A stretch of DNA of 64,000 nucleotides from Brucella gallinifaecis (GCF_006476605.1 NZ_ML636808.1:1-64000); one strand, 5' to 3'. Shown: positions 17,159 through 28,066, numbered from the stretch's first letter. Numbers and translations are program-made. The notes: generated by a model not told the origin, from the sequence alone.

Positions 17159-18394
17159 ATGATGACTGATGTAAATATTATAAAGCCGCAAGATGAAGAA
17201 GCTGTCCTTGAGGCCGTAAAATGGGCGCTTGGCACCTCCACTCCGCTGGAAATTATCGGCAATGGCTCAAAGCGTAAAATAGGTCATCCGGTGCAGGCCG
17301 CTCACATTCTGGATGTATCGCAGCTTTCTGGCATAACGCTTTATGAACCGGATGAACTGGTTCTTTCGGCCAAGGCTGGTACGCCTGTTGCCGAGATTGA
17401 AAACTTGCTCGCCGCAAACAATCAGTGTTTTCATTTTGAGCCGATGGACTATGGCCCCTTGCTTGGTGGAAAAGCCGGACAGGGGACGATTGGCGGCGTG
17501 TTAGCTGCCAATCTTTCTGGACCGCGTCGCTTAAAAGCGGGTGCGGCACGTGATCATATATTGGGCGTACGGGTGGTTTCGGGTCGTGGGGAATTGTTCA
17601 AATCCGGTGGGCGCGTCGTCAAGAATGTCACCGGATATGATCTTTCCAAAGGCATGGCTAATTCTTGGGGCACGCTGGGTATTGCAACGGAAGTTACATT
17701 CAAGGTTCTGCCCAAGCCTGAAACCTCTGTAACGCTGGCTGTTCGTGGGCTGGATGACGAGAAGGCGTCGCGCGTCATGGCCATGGCGATGGGGTCGCGC
17801 GAGGAGGTCGCATCGAGCGCTCATTTGCCACCCAGTGTTATCAATCGCTTTCTCGATGGCAGGCTGGGCTGGGATGCTGCGACCCTTTTGAGGCTCGAAG
17901 GCTTTGCGCCATCTGTTGCGCATAGAGCCAGGCAATTACAGGCGATGCTTCACAGCACCGGAGCAATTGACGAGCTTGATGAGCATCAATCTGCACAGCT
18001 CTGGGCAGAAATACGCGATGTGTCGCCCTATGCACAGGCGGGTGACAATCGGGTGGTCTGGCGTGTTTCGATGGCTCCACTTCAGGGCTGGCGCATGGTG
18101 GATGAGTTTCGCCGTCATGCAGGTGTTGATGCCTATTATGACTGGCAGGGTGGGTTGATCTGGATGCGGATGGAGGCGGAGCCGGAAGCCAAGACGCTGC
18201 GCAAGCTGATCGCCAAATATGGTGGCGGGCATGCAACATTGATAAGAGCGTCGGAATTTATACGTGCAAAAACGCAAGTATTTGAGCCGCAACCCGCAGC
18301 GCTTGCAGCATTGTCACAACGATTGAAACATCAGTTTGACCCGGAAAACATTCTAAATCCGGGACGTATATATTCTGAGCAGGCGGGAGTTTAA
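17159..18394 (+). CDS. glcE: Glycolate oxidase, FAD-binding subunit GlcE
   Basis: Second FAD subunit of glycolate oxidase, shorter than GlcD as usual (411 aa). Motifs are the early IIGNGSKRKIGHP, GTIGGVLAANLSGPRRLKAG, RVVKNVTGYDLSKGMANSWG and the terminal FDPENILNPGRIYS. It starts 12 bp after the glcD stop; a GTG at 17150 is another possible start. It is followed 3 bp later by glcF. Confidence 0.93.
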   Translation: MMTDVNIIKPQDEEAVLEAVKWALGTSTPLEIIGNGSKRKIGHPVQAAHILDVSQLSGITLYEPDELVLSAKAGTPVAEIENLLAANNQCFHFEPMDYGPLLGGKAGQGTIGGVLAANLSGPRRLKAGAARDHILGVRVVSGRGELFKSGGRVVKNVTGYDLSKGMANSWGTLGIATEVTFKVLPKPETSVTLAVRGLDDEKASRVMAMAMGSREEVASSAHLPPSVINRFLDGRLGWDAATLLRLEGFAPSVAHRARQLQAMLHSTGAIDELDEHQSAQLWAEIRDVSPYAQAGDNRVVWRVSMAPLQGWRMVDEFRRHAGVDAYYDWQGGLIWMRMEAEPEAKTLRKLIAKYGGGHATLIRASEFIRAKTQVFEPQPAALAALSQRLKHQFDPENILNPGRIYSEQAGV

Positions 18395-18397
18395 GCC

Positions 18398-19696
18398 ATG
18401 CAAACTCATTTCAGTCCCGAACAATTGCTCGATCCCGGTGTGAATGAAGCGGACAAGATCCTGCGTAAATGTGTGCATTGCGGGTTCTGTACCGCGACAT
18501 GTCCAACCTATGTGACGCTTGGCAATGAACTCGATAGTCCGCGTGGCCGCATTTATCTGATCAAGGATATGCTCGAAAACGGGCGTCCGGCGGATGAAGA
18601 AATCGTGCGCCATGTCGATCGCTGCCTGTCCTGTCTTTCCTGCATGAGCACCTGTCCATCGGGCGTCAATTATATGCATCTTGTCGATCATGCGCGTGCG
18701 CATATCGAAAAGACTTATAAGCGACCTTTCATGAACCGTTTTTTGCGTGGGCTTCTGGCGCAGGTCATGCCTTATCCGGGCCGGTTTCGTCTGGCGCTCA
18801 AACTTGCAAGGCTTGGCCGTCCCTTTGCGCCATTCATGCGAAAAAGTGAGAGCCTGAAGCCCATGGCAGCTATGCTGGAACTTGTGCCGCAAAGCCTGCC
18901 CTCCAAAGCTGATCCCGAACCGGTCAGTACGCCTAAGGGAGAAAAGCGTGGGCGCGTTGCAATTCTTAATGGCTGTGTGCAACCCGTACTCAATCCCGGT
19001 ATCAATGCAGCAACACTCAGACTGCTCAATCGGTTTGGGATTGAAGTGGTGGCACCAAAGAATGAAGGCTGCTGCGGTTCGCTTGTTCACCATATGGGGC
19101 GCGAGGAGCATGGACTTGATCAGGCACGGCACAATGTTGATGTCTGGACGCGCGAAATCGATGCAGGTGGTCTTGATGCGATTATCGTGACTGCTTCGGG
19201 CTGCGGAACGACGATCAAGGATTATGGTTATATGCTGCGGCTCGATCCAGCCTATAGGGATAAGGCAGCGCGTATATCGTCACTTGCCAAGGACATTACC
19301 GAATATCTCACCACGATCGAACTGCCCAAACCTGAAGAGCCGAAAACGCTGAGCGTTGCCTATCATTCGGCTTGCTCCATGCAGCATGGTCAGAAAATCT
19401 TGCGTGAGCCAAAAGATTTGCTTTCAAAAGCTGGCTTTAAGGTGAAAGAACCGCTGGAGGGGCATCTTTGTTGTGGTTCAGCGGGCACTTATAATATTAT
19501 GCAGCCTGAAATCGCGACCAAACTTCGTGACCGCAAGGTCAGGAATATTGAGGCCACAGGTGCCGATCTGATTGCGACCGCAAATATTGGCTGCATGACG
19601 CAGATTGCAACAGGCAGTAAATTGCCGATTGTTCATACAGTTGAATTGCTGGACTGGGCCTATGGTGGTCCAAAACCGCTGGCACTTACAGTGTAA
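18398..19696 (+). CDS. glcF: Glycolate oxidase, iron-sulfur subunit GlcF
   Basis: Electron-transfer subunit of glycolate oxidase. The 432 aa carry two 4Fe-4S motifs, CVHCGFCTATCP (Cys25, 28, 31, 35) and CLSCLSCMSTCP (Cys76, 79, 82, 86). Two CCG domains follow, visible as GCCGSLVHHMG and CCGSAGTYNIMQPEIA. It is last of glcDEF, and the stop codon runs into a strong terminator hairpin. Confidence 0.94.
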   Translation: MQTHFSPEQLLDPGVNEADKILRKCVHCGFCTATCPTYVTLGNELDSPRGRIYLIKDMLENGRPADEEIVRHVDRCLSCLSCMSTCPSGVNYMHLVDHARAHIEKTYKRPFMNRFLRGLLAQVMPYPGRFRLALKLARLGRPFAPFMRKSESLKPMAAMLELVPQSLPSKADPEPVSTPKGEKRGRVAILNGCVQPVLNPGINAATLRLLNRFGIEVVAPKNEGCCGSLVHHMGREEHGLDQARHNVDVWTREIDAGGLDAIIVTASGCGTTIKDYGYMLRLDPAYRDKAARISSLAKDITEYLTTIELPKPEEPKTLSVAYHSACSMQHGQKILREPKDLLSKAGFKVKEPLEGHLCCGSAGTYNIMQPEIATKLRDRKVRNIEATGADLIATANIGCMTQIATGSKLPIVHTVELLDWAYGGPKPLALTV

Positions 19697-19728
19697 AATA
19701 ACGGCGTTGACTGCAACGCCGTTATTTT
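19695..19728. terminator. Bidirectional terminator between glcF and the aldo/keto reductase gene
   Basis: A perfect 15-bp stem (AAAATAACGGCGTTG and its complement) with a 4-nt loop carries A- and T-rich ends on both sides, serving both convergent genes. Its left arm overlaps the glcF stop codon. Confidence 0.9.
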
Positions 19729-19732
19729 AAAA

Positions 19733-20563
19733 TCAAACGACCGAGAAGGTCGCAGGATTTGGCCCGATACGGCCATCTGGCTTGTCCAGCTTGGTAATCG
19801 CATCATGGTCTGTGCCATTGAGACTAAAATCGAAAATCTCGAAATTTTCCTTGATACGCGCTGGTGTAACGGATTTTGGAATAACAATATTGCCGGTTTC
19901 GATGTGCCAGCGCAGGATGATCTGTGCGACTGATTTTCCGTGCTTTTCAGCAATGGATTTCAGGGTCGGGTTTTCCAGAATGGTGCCTTGCCCCAGTGGG
20001 CTCCATGCTTCGGTTGCGATGTTATGCTTGCTGTGAAACAGGCGTAGCTCGTCCTGCTGAAACTGTGGGTGCAGTTCAATCTGGTTGAGAACCGGAACAG
20101 TGTCACTTTCCTTGAGAATGCGCTCAAGATCGGCAATCTGGAAGTTCGACACGCCGATAGATTTCGCCCGGCCTTCTTCCTTGATCTTGATGAGCGCACG
20201 CCATGTATCCATGAAAAGATCTTTGGATGGAAGCGGCCAATGGATCAGATAAAGATCAACATAATCAGTATCAAGCTTCTTGAGGCTTTCGTCAAAAGCC
20301 TTGAGCGTTGTCTCATAACCCTGTTCTTTGTTCCAGAGCTTGGTGGTCAGATAAATGTCACTGCGGGCAATGCCAGATGCATTAATTGCTTTGCCGGTGC
20401 CTTCTTCATTGCCATAAATGGCAGCAGTATCGATGTGCCGGTAGCCCACTTTCAGCGCTTCGCTGACCGCTGAGATGGCTTCGTCATTGCCCACCTGCCA
20501 GACACCGTAACCGAGCTGCGGGATATGATTGCCGTCGTTTAGTTTTACTGCCGGTACGGTCAT
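19733..20563 (-). CDS. Aldo/keto reductase (2,5-diketogluconate reductase-like)
   Basis: An NADPH-dependent aldehyde/ketone reductase of the AKR superfamily, 276 aa. The catalytic tetrad is visible: Asp45, Tyr50, Lys75 and His108 (DTAAIYGNEEG, TTKLWN, YLIHWPLP). The coenzyme-binding end shows VIPKSVTPARIKENFEIFDF. Similar enzymes reduce 2,5-diketo-D-gluconate or methylglyoxal, and the substrate cannot be read from sequence. The start is preceded by AAGGA. Confidence 0.9.
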   Translation of the reverse strand: MTVPAVKLNDGNHIPQLGYGVWQVGNDEAISAVSEALKVGYRHIDTAAIYGNEEGTGKAINASGIARSDIYLTTKLWNKEQGYETTLKAFDESLKKLDTDYVDLYLIHWPLPSKDLFMDTWRALIKIKEEGRAKSIGVSNFQIADLERILKESDTVPVLNQIELHPQFQQDELRLFHSKHNIATEAWSPLGQGTILENPTLKSIAEKHGKSVAQIILRWHIETGNIVIPKSVTPARIKENFEIFDFSLNGTDHDAITKLDKPDGRIGPNPATFSVV

Positions 20564-20715
20564 GATCAGTCCTTCCCTCTTACATATAAACTCTTCGTTT
20601 TACTTCCACAGCATATGGGTGTTCGGATTAAAAGTGAAAGATATTTCGACGGTCTTTTTGCGCGAAGGTGGTCGTTTTTCCTATAAAAACGTCAAAAATT
20701 TCAATTTGATGACAA

Positions 20716-20751
20716 TTCAGGCCGCAGTCACATTCGCGACAACGGCCTGAA
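20716..20751 (-). terminator. Weak hairpin after the L,D-transpeptidase gene
   Basis: Arms TTCAGGCCG and CGGCCTGAA with an 18-nt loop lie 24 bp beyond the stop. The T-tract is poor. Confidence 0.35.
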
Positions 20752-20775
20752 TAAAGGGTTTGCAGCAGGTTTTGA

Positions 20776-21546
20776 TCAGCGAACGACCACGCGTGTACCC
20801 ACAGGAACACGGCCATACAGATCGGTCACATCTTCGTTACGCATACGGAAACAGCCTGAAGACATGGCTTTGCCAATGGTCCAGGGCTGATTGGTGCCAT
20901 GAATACGATAGAGCGTTGAACCGAGATAGAGTGCGCGTGCGCCAAGCGGATTATTGATTCCGCCTTTCATCTGGGCCGGGAGTATGCGCCCTTTTTTACG
21001 TTCCCGCGCAATCATTGTTTTAGGCGGAGTCCATGTTGGCCACTCAGCTTTGCGGCTCACTTTCTGGGTGCCTTTCCAGCCAAAGCCCTGCTTGCCGACA
21101 CCTATGCCATAGCGACGCGCCTGACCGTTGCCTTCAACGAGATAAAGAAAACGTTTGCCGGTATCGATCACAATGGTTCCCGCTTTCTCTCCGCCTGAAT
21201 AGGAAACACGCTGCGGCAGGAACATGGGATCAAAATGCTGTTTCTTGCGCACAGCCTTTGCTGGATTGACGGCCGGTCGCTGCTGGCTCACATTCTGATA
21301 GCGTGCTTTGGAGGGTTGCTTCTTTTTAACAACGGTGCGCTTTTGCGGTTGCGCAGTGCCTGTTTGAGGCAAAACACGAACAGCTGGGCTGCCAAGTTGC
21401 GCAAGCCAGCGTTGTGATGTTGCATTATCGATGCGCACTGGTGGTTTGGTCGCATAACGATCATTTGCAAAAGCCATGCTGGTGGTAACAATGGAAACGG
21501 CAATCGCCGCAAAGGATCCAATCAAAAGCAGATGACGTGGTTTCAT
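20776..21546 (-). CDS. L,D-transpeptidase (YkuD domain), exported
   Basis: A cell-wall enzyme that makes 3-3 cross-links between peptidoglycan stems or attaches proteins to them. The 256 aa start with a signal peptide (residues 1-27, IGSFAAIAVSIVTTSMAFA), then a basic linker (Lys/Arg/Gln-rich, about 40-85). A YkuD domain follows with the catalytic HGTN (His216) and SSGCFRM (Cys232). It acts in the periplasm. The 235-bp divergent gap to tag shows no obvious operator. Confidence 0.93.
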   Translation of the reverse strand: MKPRHLLLIGSFAAIAVSIVTTSMAFANDRYATKPPVRIDNATSQRWLAQLGSPAVRVLPQTGTAQPQKRTVVKKKQPSKARYQNVSQQRPAVNPAKAVRKKQHFDPMFLPQRVSYSGGEKAGTIVIDTGKRFLYLVEGNGQARRYGIGVGKQGFGWKGTQKVSRKAEWPTWTPPKTMIARERKKGRILPAQMKGGINNPLGARALYLGSTLYRIHGTNQPWTIGKAMSSGCFRMRNEDVTDLYGRVPVGTRVVVR

Positions 21547-21781
21547 AAGCCAAATCCGTCTCTTTTGCGCCCTGCATTCACGCTGACGCGGTTGCCCATC
21601 GCACTCCTGACATCCCCTGTCAGTAGTACAGCCCTGAATTTCATGGGTCTATTGTGCGGGGCAATGGAATCATAAAGGTAAATTTTTTTGCGACTAAGAG
21701 ATCATGGCGCTTCAAATTGAAGTTGTGGTTAGCGCAAGGTTGCGTGACATGATTAAGAGTTGATGAAACAGGGAGACCGGA

Positions 21782-22426
21782 ATGAATGATGCGTCAGAAA
21801 AAAAGACCGGATTGATTGTCAATGCAGATGGCAGGACGCGTTGTTTCTGGCCTGGCGAGTTGCCCGATTATATCGCTTACCACGATAATGAATGGGGCAT
21901 CCCTGTAACCGATGATTACCGTTTGTTTGAAAAAATTTGCCTTGAAGGGTTTCAGTCCGGCCTGTCCTGGCTGACAATCCTGCGCAAGCGTGAGAATTTT
22001 CGGGCCGCTTTTGATGGTTTCGATTTCAATCGCGTAGCACTCTATGATGAGAAGGATATTGAGCGGTTGCTGGCTGATAAAGGGATTGTGCGCCATCGCG
22101 GTAAAATTGTCTCGACCATCAATAATGCAAATCGTGCCATTGAACTGGTGCAGGAAAAAGGCTCGCTTGCTGCCTATTTCTGGTCTTTTGAACCGGGTGC
22201 GCAAGAGCGTCCTGCGGTCGTGGATTACCCGACCCTGATTGCCAATCCCACTACAGCGACTTCTACAAATATCTCCAAAGATCTGAAAAAACGCGGATGG
22301 TCTTTTGTCGGCCCAACGACGGTCTATGCTTTTATGCAGGCTATGGGGCTGGTAAATGATCACATTGAGGGTTGTCATTGCCGCGCTCATATTGAACAAC
22401 TGAGAACGGCATTCAAACGCCCTTAA
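21782..22426 (+). CDS. tag: DNA-3-methyladenine glycosylase I
   Basis: Removes 3-methyladenine from alkylated DNA (base excision repair). The 214-aa protein has the Tag zinc ligands Cys21, His34 (YHDNEWG), His194 and Cys198 (HIEGCHC), and the base-recognition helix QSGLSWLTILRKRENFR. All four zinc ligands are in place, so it is probably active. Confidence 0.95.
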   Translation: MNDASEKKTGLIVNADGRTRCFWPGELPDYIAYHDNEWGIPVTDDYRLFEKICLEGFQSGLSWLTILRKRENFRAAFDGFDFNRVALYDEKDIERLLADKGIVRHRGKIVSTINNANRAIELVQEKGSLAAYFWSFEPGAQERPAVVDYPTLIANPTTATSTNISKDLKKRGWSFVGPTTVYAFMQAMGLVNDHIEGCHCRAHIEQLRTAFKRP

Positions 22427-22481
22427 GCGTTGATTGCGTTTATATTCTTTTTCTGGCAGAAAGCCGCAACAGGAGATAAAA

Positions 22482-23099
22482 ATGGATTTCACATCCCTTG
22501 TGGTTTTTGCCGGTATTCTGGTTGTCGCAGCAGGCACGCCGGGCCCAAATGTTGGCGCTTTGGTTGCGCGGGTGATTAGCCGCGGCCATAAGGGTGTATT
22601 TCCATTTATGTTTGGTCTTTGGCTGGGCGATGCTATCTGGCTCTCATTGGCGGTATGGGGCTTGTCAGCGATCGCAAACAGCTTTCATACTGTTTTTCTT
22701 GTTCTCAAATATCTCGGTGTCGCATATCTGATCTATCTTGCATGGAAAATGTGGATTGCACCCGTTGAAACGAGTGTGGACGAGAATGCCATTCCGAGCC
22801 ATGGTGAAGCAAAGAAACTGTTTTTCAGCGCACTGGCTGTGACGCTCGGCAATCCAAAAATCATGGTATTTTATATAGCAATCCTGCCGACTGTGATCGA
22901 TATTACGCATGTTTCGGTGATCGGCTGGCTGGAATTGCTGCTTGTTATGTTTGCAGTTTTGGCCGCAGTCGACAGTGCCTGGGTGGTGCTTGCTGCACAG
23001 GCGCGTCGTTTCTTGCGCAGTCCACGTGCAATGCGGATTGCCAATCGTACAAGTGCTGGAATGATGGCAGGTGCTGCGGTGGCGATTGCCACACGCTGA
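22482..23099 (+). CDS. LysE/RhtB-family amino-acid exporter
   Basis: An inner-membrane protein of 205 aa with six hydrophobic segments and the family motif AAGTPGPNVGAL near the N-terminus. An in-frame upstream extension to 22434 lacks a ribosome site, whereas AGGAG precedes the chosen ATG. Substrate (homoserine, threonine or another amino acid) is unknown. It is on the same strand as tag, 55 bp later. Confidence 0.88.
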   Translation: MDFTSLVVFAGILVVAAGTPGPNVGALVARVISRGHKGVFPFMFGLWLGDAIWLSLAVWGLSAIANSFHTVFLVLKYLGVAYLIYLAWKMWIAPVETSVDENAIPSHGEAKKLFFSALAVTLGNPKIMVFYIAILPTVIDITHVSVIGWLELLLVMFAVLAAVDSAWVVLAAQARRFLRSPRAMRIANRTSAGMMAGAAVAIATR

Positions 23100-23157
23100 A
23101 CGCTTCTTTTTAAACAGCTTCCTGCACTTGCCGCACCGGTCTTGATGCGTTAGGAAA

Positions 23158-23176
23158 CCGGCAACGAATTTGCCGG
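23158..23176 (+). terminator. Hairpin between the LysE gene and hisS
   Basis: CCGGCAA and TTGCCGG around CGAAT, followed by ATTTT. It might end the exporter transcript or lie in the hisS leader. Confidence 0.35.
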
Positions 23177-23220
23177 ATTTTCCGGCGCAATATGACAAAA
23201 TCAGTGATCAGGCAGGAAAA

Positions 23221-24729
23221 ATGGCCGATAAAGCGGACAAGATGAAGGCGCGGTTGCCGCGTGGGTTTGTCGATCGGGTGCCGGATGATCTGCGCGCCAC
23301 TCAAAAGATGACCGCGACCATCCGCGAAGTCTATGACCTTTATGGTTTCGAGCCGGTGGAAACGCCGCTTATTGAATATACGGATGCTTTGGGCAAATTC
23401 CTGCCCGATCAGGATCGTCCGAATGAAGGCGTGTTCTCGTTTCAGGATGATGACGAGCAGTGGCTTTCGCTGCGTTATGATCTGACGGCGCCGCTGGCGC
23501 GGTTTGTTGCGGAAAATTACGAAAGCCTTCCAAAGCCTTACCGCAGCTATCGCAATGGCTGGGTGTTCCGCAATGAAAAGCCGGGCCCGGGCCGTTTTCG
23601 CCAGTTCATGCAGTTTGATGCGGATACGGTTGGTGCACCGAACGTCTCGGCGGATGCTGAAATGTGCATGATGATGGCTGATACGGTTGAGCGCCTTGGC
23701 ATTGCACGCGGCGATTATGTTATCCGTGTCAACAATCGCAAAGTTCTTGACGGTGTGCTTGAAGCCATTGGCCTTGACGGCGATGCAAATGCGGGCAAGC
23801 GCCTTAATGTTCTTCGTGCCATTGATAAGCTCGATAAGTTTGGCGCTGACGGCGTAAGACTTCTTTTGGGCAAAGGCCGTCTTGATGAAAGCGGCGATTT
23901 CACCAAGGGCGCTGAACTGTCTGCTGCGGCCGTGGAAAAGGTGTTGGCCTTCACCGCTGCGGGCGGCGCAACAGGGGCTGAAACCATTGCCAATTTGCAG
24001 AGCGTGGTTGCTGGTAACGCCAAGGGCGAAGAAGGTGTGAAAGAGCTTGCCGATATGGAAGCGCTTTTTGACGCTGGTGGTTATGAGGGGCGTGTGAAGA
24101 TCGATCCATCGGTCGTGCGTGGTCTCGAATATTACACCGGTCCTGTGTTTGAAGCCGAGCTTTTGTTCGATGTGACCAATGAAGATGGCCAGAAGGTTGT
24201 GTTCGGTTCGGTTGGCGGCGGCGGTCGCTATGATGGTCTGGTTTCGCGCTTCCGTGGCGAGTCAGTTCCGGCAACGGGCTTTTCCATCGGTGTTTCGCGC
24301 CTGATGACGGCGCTGAAAAACCTCGGAAAACTTGATGTGTCCGATGTGGTTGGCCCGGTTGTGGTGCTGGTGATGGACAAGGATGCGCAAAGCCTTGGTC
24401 GTTATCAGAAGATGGTGTCTGATCTGCGTCAGGCCGGCATCCGTGCTGAAATGTATGTCGGTGGTTCCGGCATGAAGGCGCAGATGAAATATGCTGATCG
24501 TCGTGATGCGCCATGCGTTATCATTCAGGGATCGCAGGAACGTGAAGCAGGCGAAATCCAGATCAAGGACCTGATTGAAGGCAAGCGTATTTCTGCCGAG
24601 ATCGAGGACAATGCAACCTGGCGTGAAAGCCGCCCGGCGCAAGTCACGGTCAAGGAAGAGGATATTGTAAATGCTGTTCGCGAAATCCTCGATGCGCAGG
24701 CTCGTGATCGCGCACAGCAGGCGAAGTGA
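23221..24729 (+). CDS. hisS: Histidyl-tRNA synthetase
   Basis: Charges tRNA-His. The 502 aa (ATG at 23221, preceded by AGGAAA; a TTG at 23170 is only an upstream in-frame codon) show class II motifs: motif 2 [21 protein letters not shown], the His-binding [14 protein letters not shown] and [14 protein letters not shown], then the C-terminal anticodon-binding domain from about residue 400. Its stop overlaps hisZ by 4 bp, so the three genes form an operon, an arrangement found in Rhizobiales. Confidence 0.97.
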   Translation: MADKADKMKARLPRGFVDRVPDDLRATQKMTATIREVYDLYGFEPVETPLIEYTDALGKFLPDQDRPNEGVFSFQDDDEQWLSLRYDLTAPLARFVAENYESLPKPYRSYRNGWVFRNEKPGPGRFRQFMQFDADTVGAPNVSADAEMCMMMADTVERLGIARGDYVIRVNNRKVLDGVLEAIGLDGDANAGKRLNVLRAIDKLDKFGADGVRLLLGKGRLDESGDFTKGAELSAAAVEKVLAFTAAGGATGAETIANLQSVVAGNAKGEEGVKELADMEALFDAGGYEGRVKIDPSVVRGLEYYTGPVFEAELLFDVTNEDGQKVVFGSVGGGGRYDGLVSRFRGESVPATGFSIGVSRLMTALKNLGKLDVSDVVGPVVVLVMDKDAQSLGRYQKMVSDLRQAGIRAEMYVGGSGMKAQMKYADRRDAPCVIIQGSQEREAGEIQIKDLIEGKRISAEIEDNATWRESRPAQVTVKEEDIVNAVREILDAQARDRAQQAK

Positions 24730-25862
24730 CGGATAATATGGCTGGTCAACGCACATCTTTTGTCTTCACGACACTTCGCAGACAGCTTGATGCCAGTGAA
24801 GCTGAGCTGGTCGATATTCCGCTGATTCAACCTGCTGATCCGTTTTTGGATATGGCGGGTGAAGATCTGCGGCGGCGTATTTTCCTTACAGAAAATGAAA
24901 ATGGCGACAGTTTGTGCCTGCGCCCGGAATTTACCATTCCGGTCTGCCGCAATCATATTGCATTGAATGCGGCAACACCTAAGCGCTATGCCTATCTTGG
25001 TGAAGTGTTCCGCCAGCGTCGTGATGGTGCGGCCGAGTTTCTTCAGGCTGGTATCGAGGATCTTGGTGCAAGTGATGAAGCTGCATCGGATGCACGTTCG
25101 ATTGCCGATGCAATCGCTTGTGTGAAATCGGCAGCTCCAGACGCGCAGCTTCAAATCGTGCTGGGTGATCAGTCCGTTTTTGCTGGCATGTTGAAAGCGT
25201 TGGGTCTTCCGCAGGGATGGCGCAAAAAGTTGCTGCGTGCTTTTGGTGATGAACGCACAATGGAAACAGCTTTTGCCGAACTGAGCGGTGAACAGCGCAC
25301 TGATCCGCTTCCAGAACATCTGGCCGGACTGGTTGCTGAAGGTGACGAAGCAGGATTGGCGCGAATGCTTGAAGCCGAAATGCTTGAAGCCGGTATGTCG
25401 CCGGGTGCAGGCCGTACGCCTGCGGAAATTGCTCGGCGCCTGATCGAGAAGGAAGATCTGGCCGCAGCGCGATTCCCTTCATCAGCGCTGGATGTATTAA
25501 AGCGTTTCCTTTCCATCCGCGTTTCGCTTGAAACAGCAAGCATTACACTGCGGGCTTTTGCGGCTGATAATGCGCTTGATTTAAGTGCGGTTCTGCAAAA
25601 GTTTGAAGCGCGGACCGATGCCATTTATGCAGCCGGTATTCCCGTTGAAGACATCATTTATGATGCATCTTTCGGGCGTCCGCTCGATTATTATACCGGT
25701 CTTGTTTATGAAATCCGTCAGGCAGGCGGCGATAAGGATATGGTACTTGCCGGGGGCGGACGCTACGACCGTTTGCTGACTATGCTTGGCGCGTCGGAGA
25801 ATATTCCAGGCGTCGGTTTTTCCATCTGGCTTGACCGGCTTGAGGCGCTGAGCGGAGAATAA
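24726..25862 (+). CDS. hisZ: ATP phosphoribosyltransferase regulatory subunit HisZ
   Basis: A catalytically dead HisRS-like partner that activates the short form of HisG. The 378-aa product keeps motif 2-like [19 protein letters not shown] and the histidine-loop-like [14 protein letters not shown] and [15 protein letters not shown]. It starts with GTG inside the hisS stop (GTGA); an ATG at 24738 is possible. hisG follows 2 bp later, as expected. Confidence 0.93.
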   Translation: MTDNMAGQRTSFVFTTLRRQLDASEAELVDIPLIQPADPFLDMAGEDLRRRIFLTENENGDSLCLRPEFTIPVCRNHIALNAATPKRYAYLGEVFRQRRDGAAEFLQAGIEDLGASDEAASDARSIADAIACVKSAAPDAQLQIVLGDQSVFAGMLKALGLPQGWRKKLLRAFGDERTMETAFAELSGEQRTDPLPEHLAGLVAEGDEAGLARMLEAEMLEAGMSPGAGRTPAEIARRLIEKEDLAAARFPSSALDVLKRFLSIRVSLETASITLRAFAADNALDLSAVLQKFEARTDAIYAAGIPVEDIIYDASFGRPLDYYTGLVYEIRQAGGDKDMVLAGGGRYDRLLTMLGASENIPGVGFSIWLDRLEALSGE

Positions 25863-25864
25863 TC

Positions 25865-26560
25865 ATGACTGTAACGCTCGCACTTCCATCCAAGGGGCGA
25901 TTGAAAGAACAGACCCTCGCCGTTCTGGAAAAAGCTGGATACAAGGTTATTTTGCCAGATGACTCACGCAATTATCGTGCGCGGGTTGAAGGCGACAGTG
26001 AGCTCGACATTCTGTTCTTGTCGGCATCTGAAATTGCACGTGAGCTTGGCTATGGCAGCGTTGATCTGGGCGTGACCGGTGAAGATCTGATCCGTGAAAC
26101 ATTGGCTCATGCTGATGAGCGCGTGGCGATTGAAGCAGAGCTTGGTTTTGGTCATGCGGATGTTGTGGTTGCTGTGCCGGAAGTCTGGCGCGATGTAACG
26201 ACGATGGCTGACCTTGATGATGTTGCGGCCGATTTTCGCCAGCGTCATGGTCGGCGCCTGCGTATTGCCACCAAATACTGGCGCCTGACGCAGCAGTTTT
26301 TTTCGCAAAAACACGGTATTCAGGTCTATCGCATTGTTGAAAGTCTTGGCGCAACAGAGGGCGCACCAGCAGCAGGGTCGGCGGATATGATTGTCGACAT
26401 TACCTCGACAGGTTCGACGCTGAAAGCCAACCTGCTTAAAGTGCTTGAAGATGGTGTGATCCTGCGTTCACAAGCCTGTCTTGTTTCAGCACGTCGTAGC
26501 GAAGAAAATGTAAAAGTGGCACAGATTGTTTCGCGTATCCGCAATAGTCTTGCTGGCTGA
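25865..26560 (+). CDS. hisG: ATP phosphoribosyltransferase catalytic subunit, short form
   Basis: First step of histidine biosynthesis, ATP plus PRPP to phosphoribosyl-ATP. The 231-aa length marks the short form lacking the C-terminal regulatory domain, which explains the adjacent hisZ. Motifs: N-terminal [23 protein letters not shown], and the PRPP loop [20 protein letters not shown] strong terminator follows 16 bp downstream. Confidence 0.96.
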   Translation: MTVTLALPSKGRLKEQTLAVLEKAGYKVILPDDSRNYRARVEGDSELDILFLSASEIARELGYGSVDLGVTGEDLIRETLAHADERVAIEAELGFGHADVVVAVPEVWRDVTTMADLDDVAADFRQRHGRRLRIATKYWRLTQQFFSQKHGIQVYRIVESLGATEGAPAAGSADMIVDITSTGSTLKANLLKVLEDGVILRSQACLVSARRSEENVKVAQIVSRIRNSLAG

Positions 26561-26576
26561 TAACAATCGATACTGA

Positions 26577-26609
26577 AAAAAAGCCGGAGCAAAAAGCTCC
26601 GGCTTTTTT
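26577..26609. terminator. Bidirectional terminator after hisG and the sugar permease gene
   Basis: Perfect 14-bp stem (AAAAAAGCCGGAGC and complement), 5-nt A loop, T-run on both strands. It lies between the convergent hisG and gluP-like genes. Confidence 0.92.
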
Positions 26610-26612
26610 GTT

Positions 26613-27860
26613 TTAATTTTGTGGCTTGCTGCCAATAAGACCGTAATAGGCTATATAAATATAGCAGATGATTGGCATCAGGAATGCTTGATGAATGCCA
26701 ATACTATCTGCCAGTGCGCCTTGAACAAGTGGAATAATAGCGCCACCAACAATTGCCAGACACAGAATACCTGAACCCTGACTGGTATGCTTGCCAAGAC
26801 CATGCAGCGCCAGACTGAAAATTGTCGGGAACATGATCGAGTTGAACAGCCCGATTGCCAGAACCGACCACATGGCGACATGACCAGTGGTTGCAACGGT
26901 GATGAGCAGCAGCACAATTGCCACAACCGCATTGAATGCAAGCGCCTTGCCGTCATTAATATAGCGCATTGCGACTGCACCAATGAAACGGCCAACCATG
27001 GCACCACCCCAGAAATAGGCAACGTAATGGGCGGCTTCTGCTTCAGCCAGACCTGCAACATTCGGGTCGCTCAGAAAGTTGACGAGAAAGCTGCCGATAC
27101 TGACTTCTGCGCCCACATAAACGAACAGGCCGATGGAACCCAGGACCAGATGACGATATTGCCAAGCTGAGCCGTCTTCCTTTGTGACCACATCAGTTTC
27201 TTCTTCCTGAACATCAGGCAGTTTCAGGATTGCAAACACAATTGCAAGAACTGAAAAGGCGAGTGCCAGCAACAGATAAGGAAACTGAACGGCATCTGCG
27301 CTTGCAGAATTTGCAGCATCGGAGGTTGCAGCCGACAGGATCAGGAATGCGCCGAAGATTGGTGCAATAGTGGTTCCAAGCGAATTAAAGGCCTGTGTCA
27401 GCGTCAGGCGGCTGGCTGCTGTTTCCGGCGCACCCAGAATGGTGACATAAGGATTTGCAGCCACCTGAAGAATGGTGACACCCGATGCCAACACAAAAAG
27501 CGCCCCTAGAAACAGTTCATAGACACGATAGGATGCCGCCGGGATGAACAGTGCACAGCCGGTTGCGGCTACAATCAAGCCGGTTACGATACCCCATTTA
27601 TAAGAAATACGTTTGACCAGAGCACCGGCAGGCAGCGAGACGATGAAGTAAGCACCAAAGAAGCAGAACTGGATCAGCATCGACTGGAAGTAGTTGAGCG
27701 AAAAGACGCCTTTAAGATGCGGAATCAGGATGTCGTTAAGGCAGGTGATAAAGCCCCACATGAAGAAAAGCATTGTGAGGCTGGTGAGAGCAAAGCTGTA
27801 ATTATTGCCCGTATGGGTATCAGCACGAAGCTGACCATTCGATGTCGGGGAAACTGCCAT
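26613..27860 (-). CDS. gluP: Sugar permease, FucP/GluP type (MFS)
   Basis: A 415-aa inner-membrane sugar:H+ symporter of the fucose-permease branch of the major facilitator superfamily. It begins near [19 protein letters not shown], has about 12 hydrophobic segments, and a central hydrophilic loop with [15 protein letters not shown]. The family includes the Brucella glucose/galactose transporter GluP, and the name is given on that resemblance. A frame extending to 27962 adds a non-conserved stretch; the ATG at 27860 is chosen. Confidence 0.85.
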   Translation of the reverse strand: MAVSPTSNGQLRADTHTGNNYSFALTSLTMLFFMWGFITCLNDILIPHLKGVFSLNYFQSMLIQFCFFGAYFIVSLPAGALVKRISYKWGIVTGLIVAATGCALFIPAASYRVYELFLGALFVLASGVTILQVAANPYVTILGAPETAASRLTLTQAFNSLGTTIAPIFGAFLILSAATSDAANSASADAVQFPYLLLALAFSVLAIVFAILKLPDVQEEETDVVTKEDGSAWQYRHLVLGSIGLFVYVGAEVSIGSFLVNFLSDPNVAGLAEAEAAHYVAYFWGGAMVGRFIGAVAMRYINDGKALAFNAVVAIVLLLITVATTGHVAMWSVLAIGLFNSIMFPTIFSLALHGLGKHTSQGSGILCLAIVGGAIIPLVQGALADSIGIHQAFLMPIICYIYIAYYGLIGSKPQN

Positions 27861-28012
27861 TTTTTCTCTACAAGCTAAGTTATGAAACGATATTATAAGT
27901 CGATATATCTTTTTTAAATTAAAATAGACCTTTGCATTATCGTACAAGATAGGCCGATGCAATCATGGCATTTTATTAAATAACAAAAGCATGTTCTATA
28001 AAGCAGATGCTA

Positions 28013-28041
28013 AAAAGCCGTACTGATGAGGTACGGCTTTT
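28013..28041. terminator. Terminator after the DoxX-like gene
   Basis: An 11-bp stem AAAAGCCGTAC/GTACGGCTTTT with a 7-nt loop, A/T-rich on both sides, downstream of the DoxX-like stop codon (28067). Confidence 0.85.
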
Positions 28042-28066
28042 CTATTCTTTATGCGCGATATGTTGT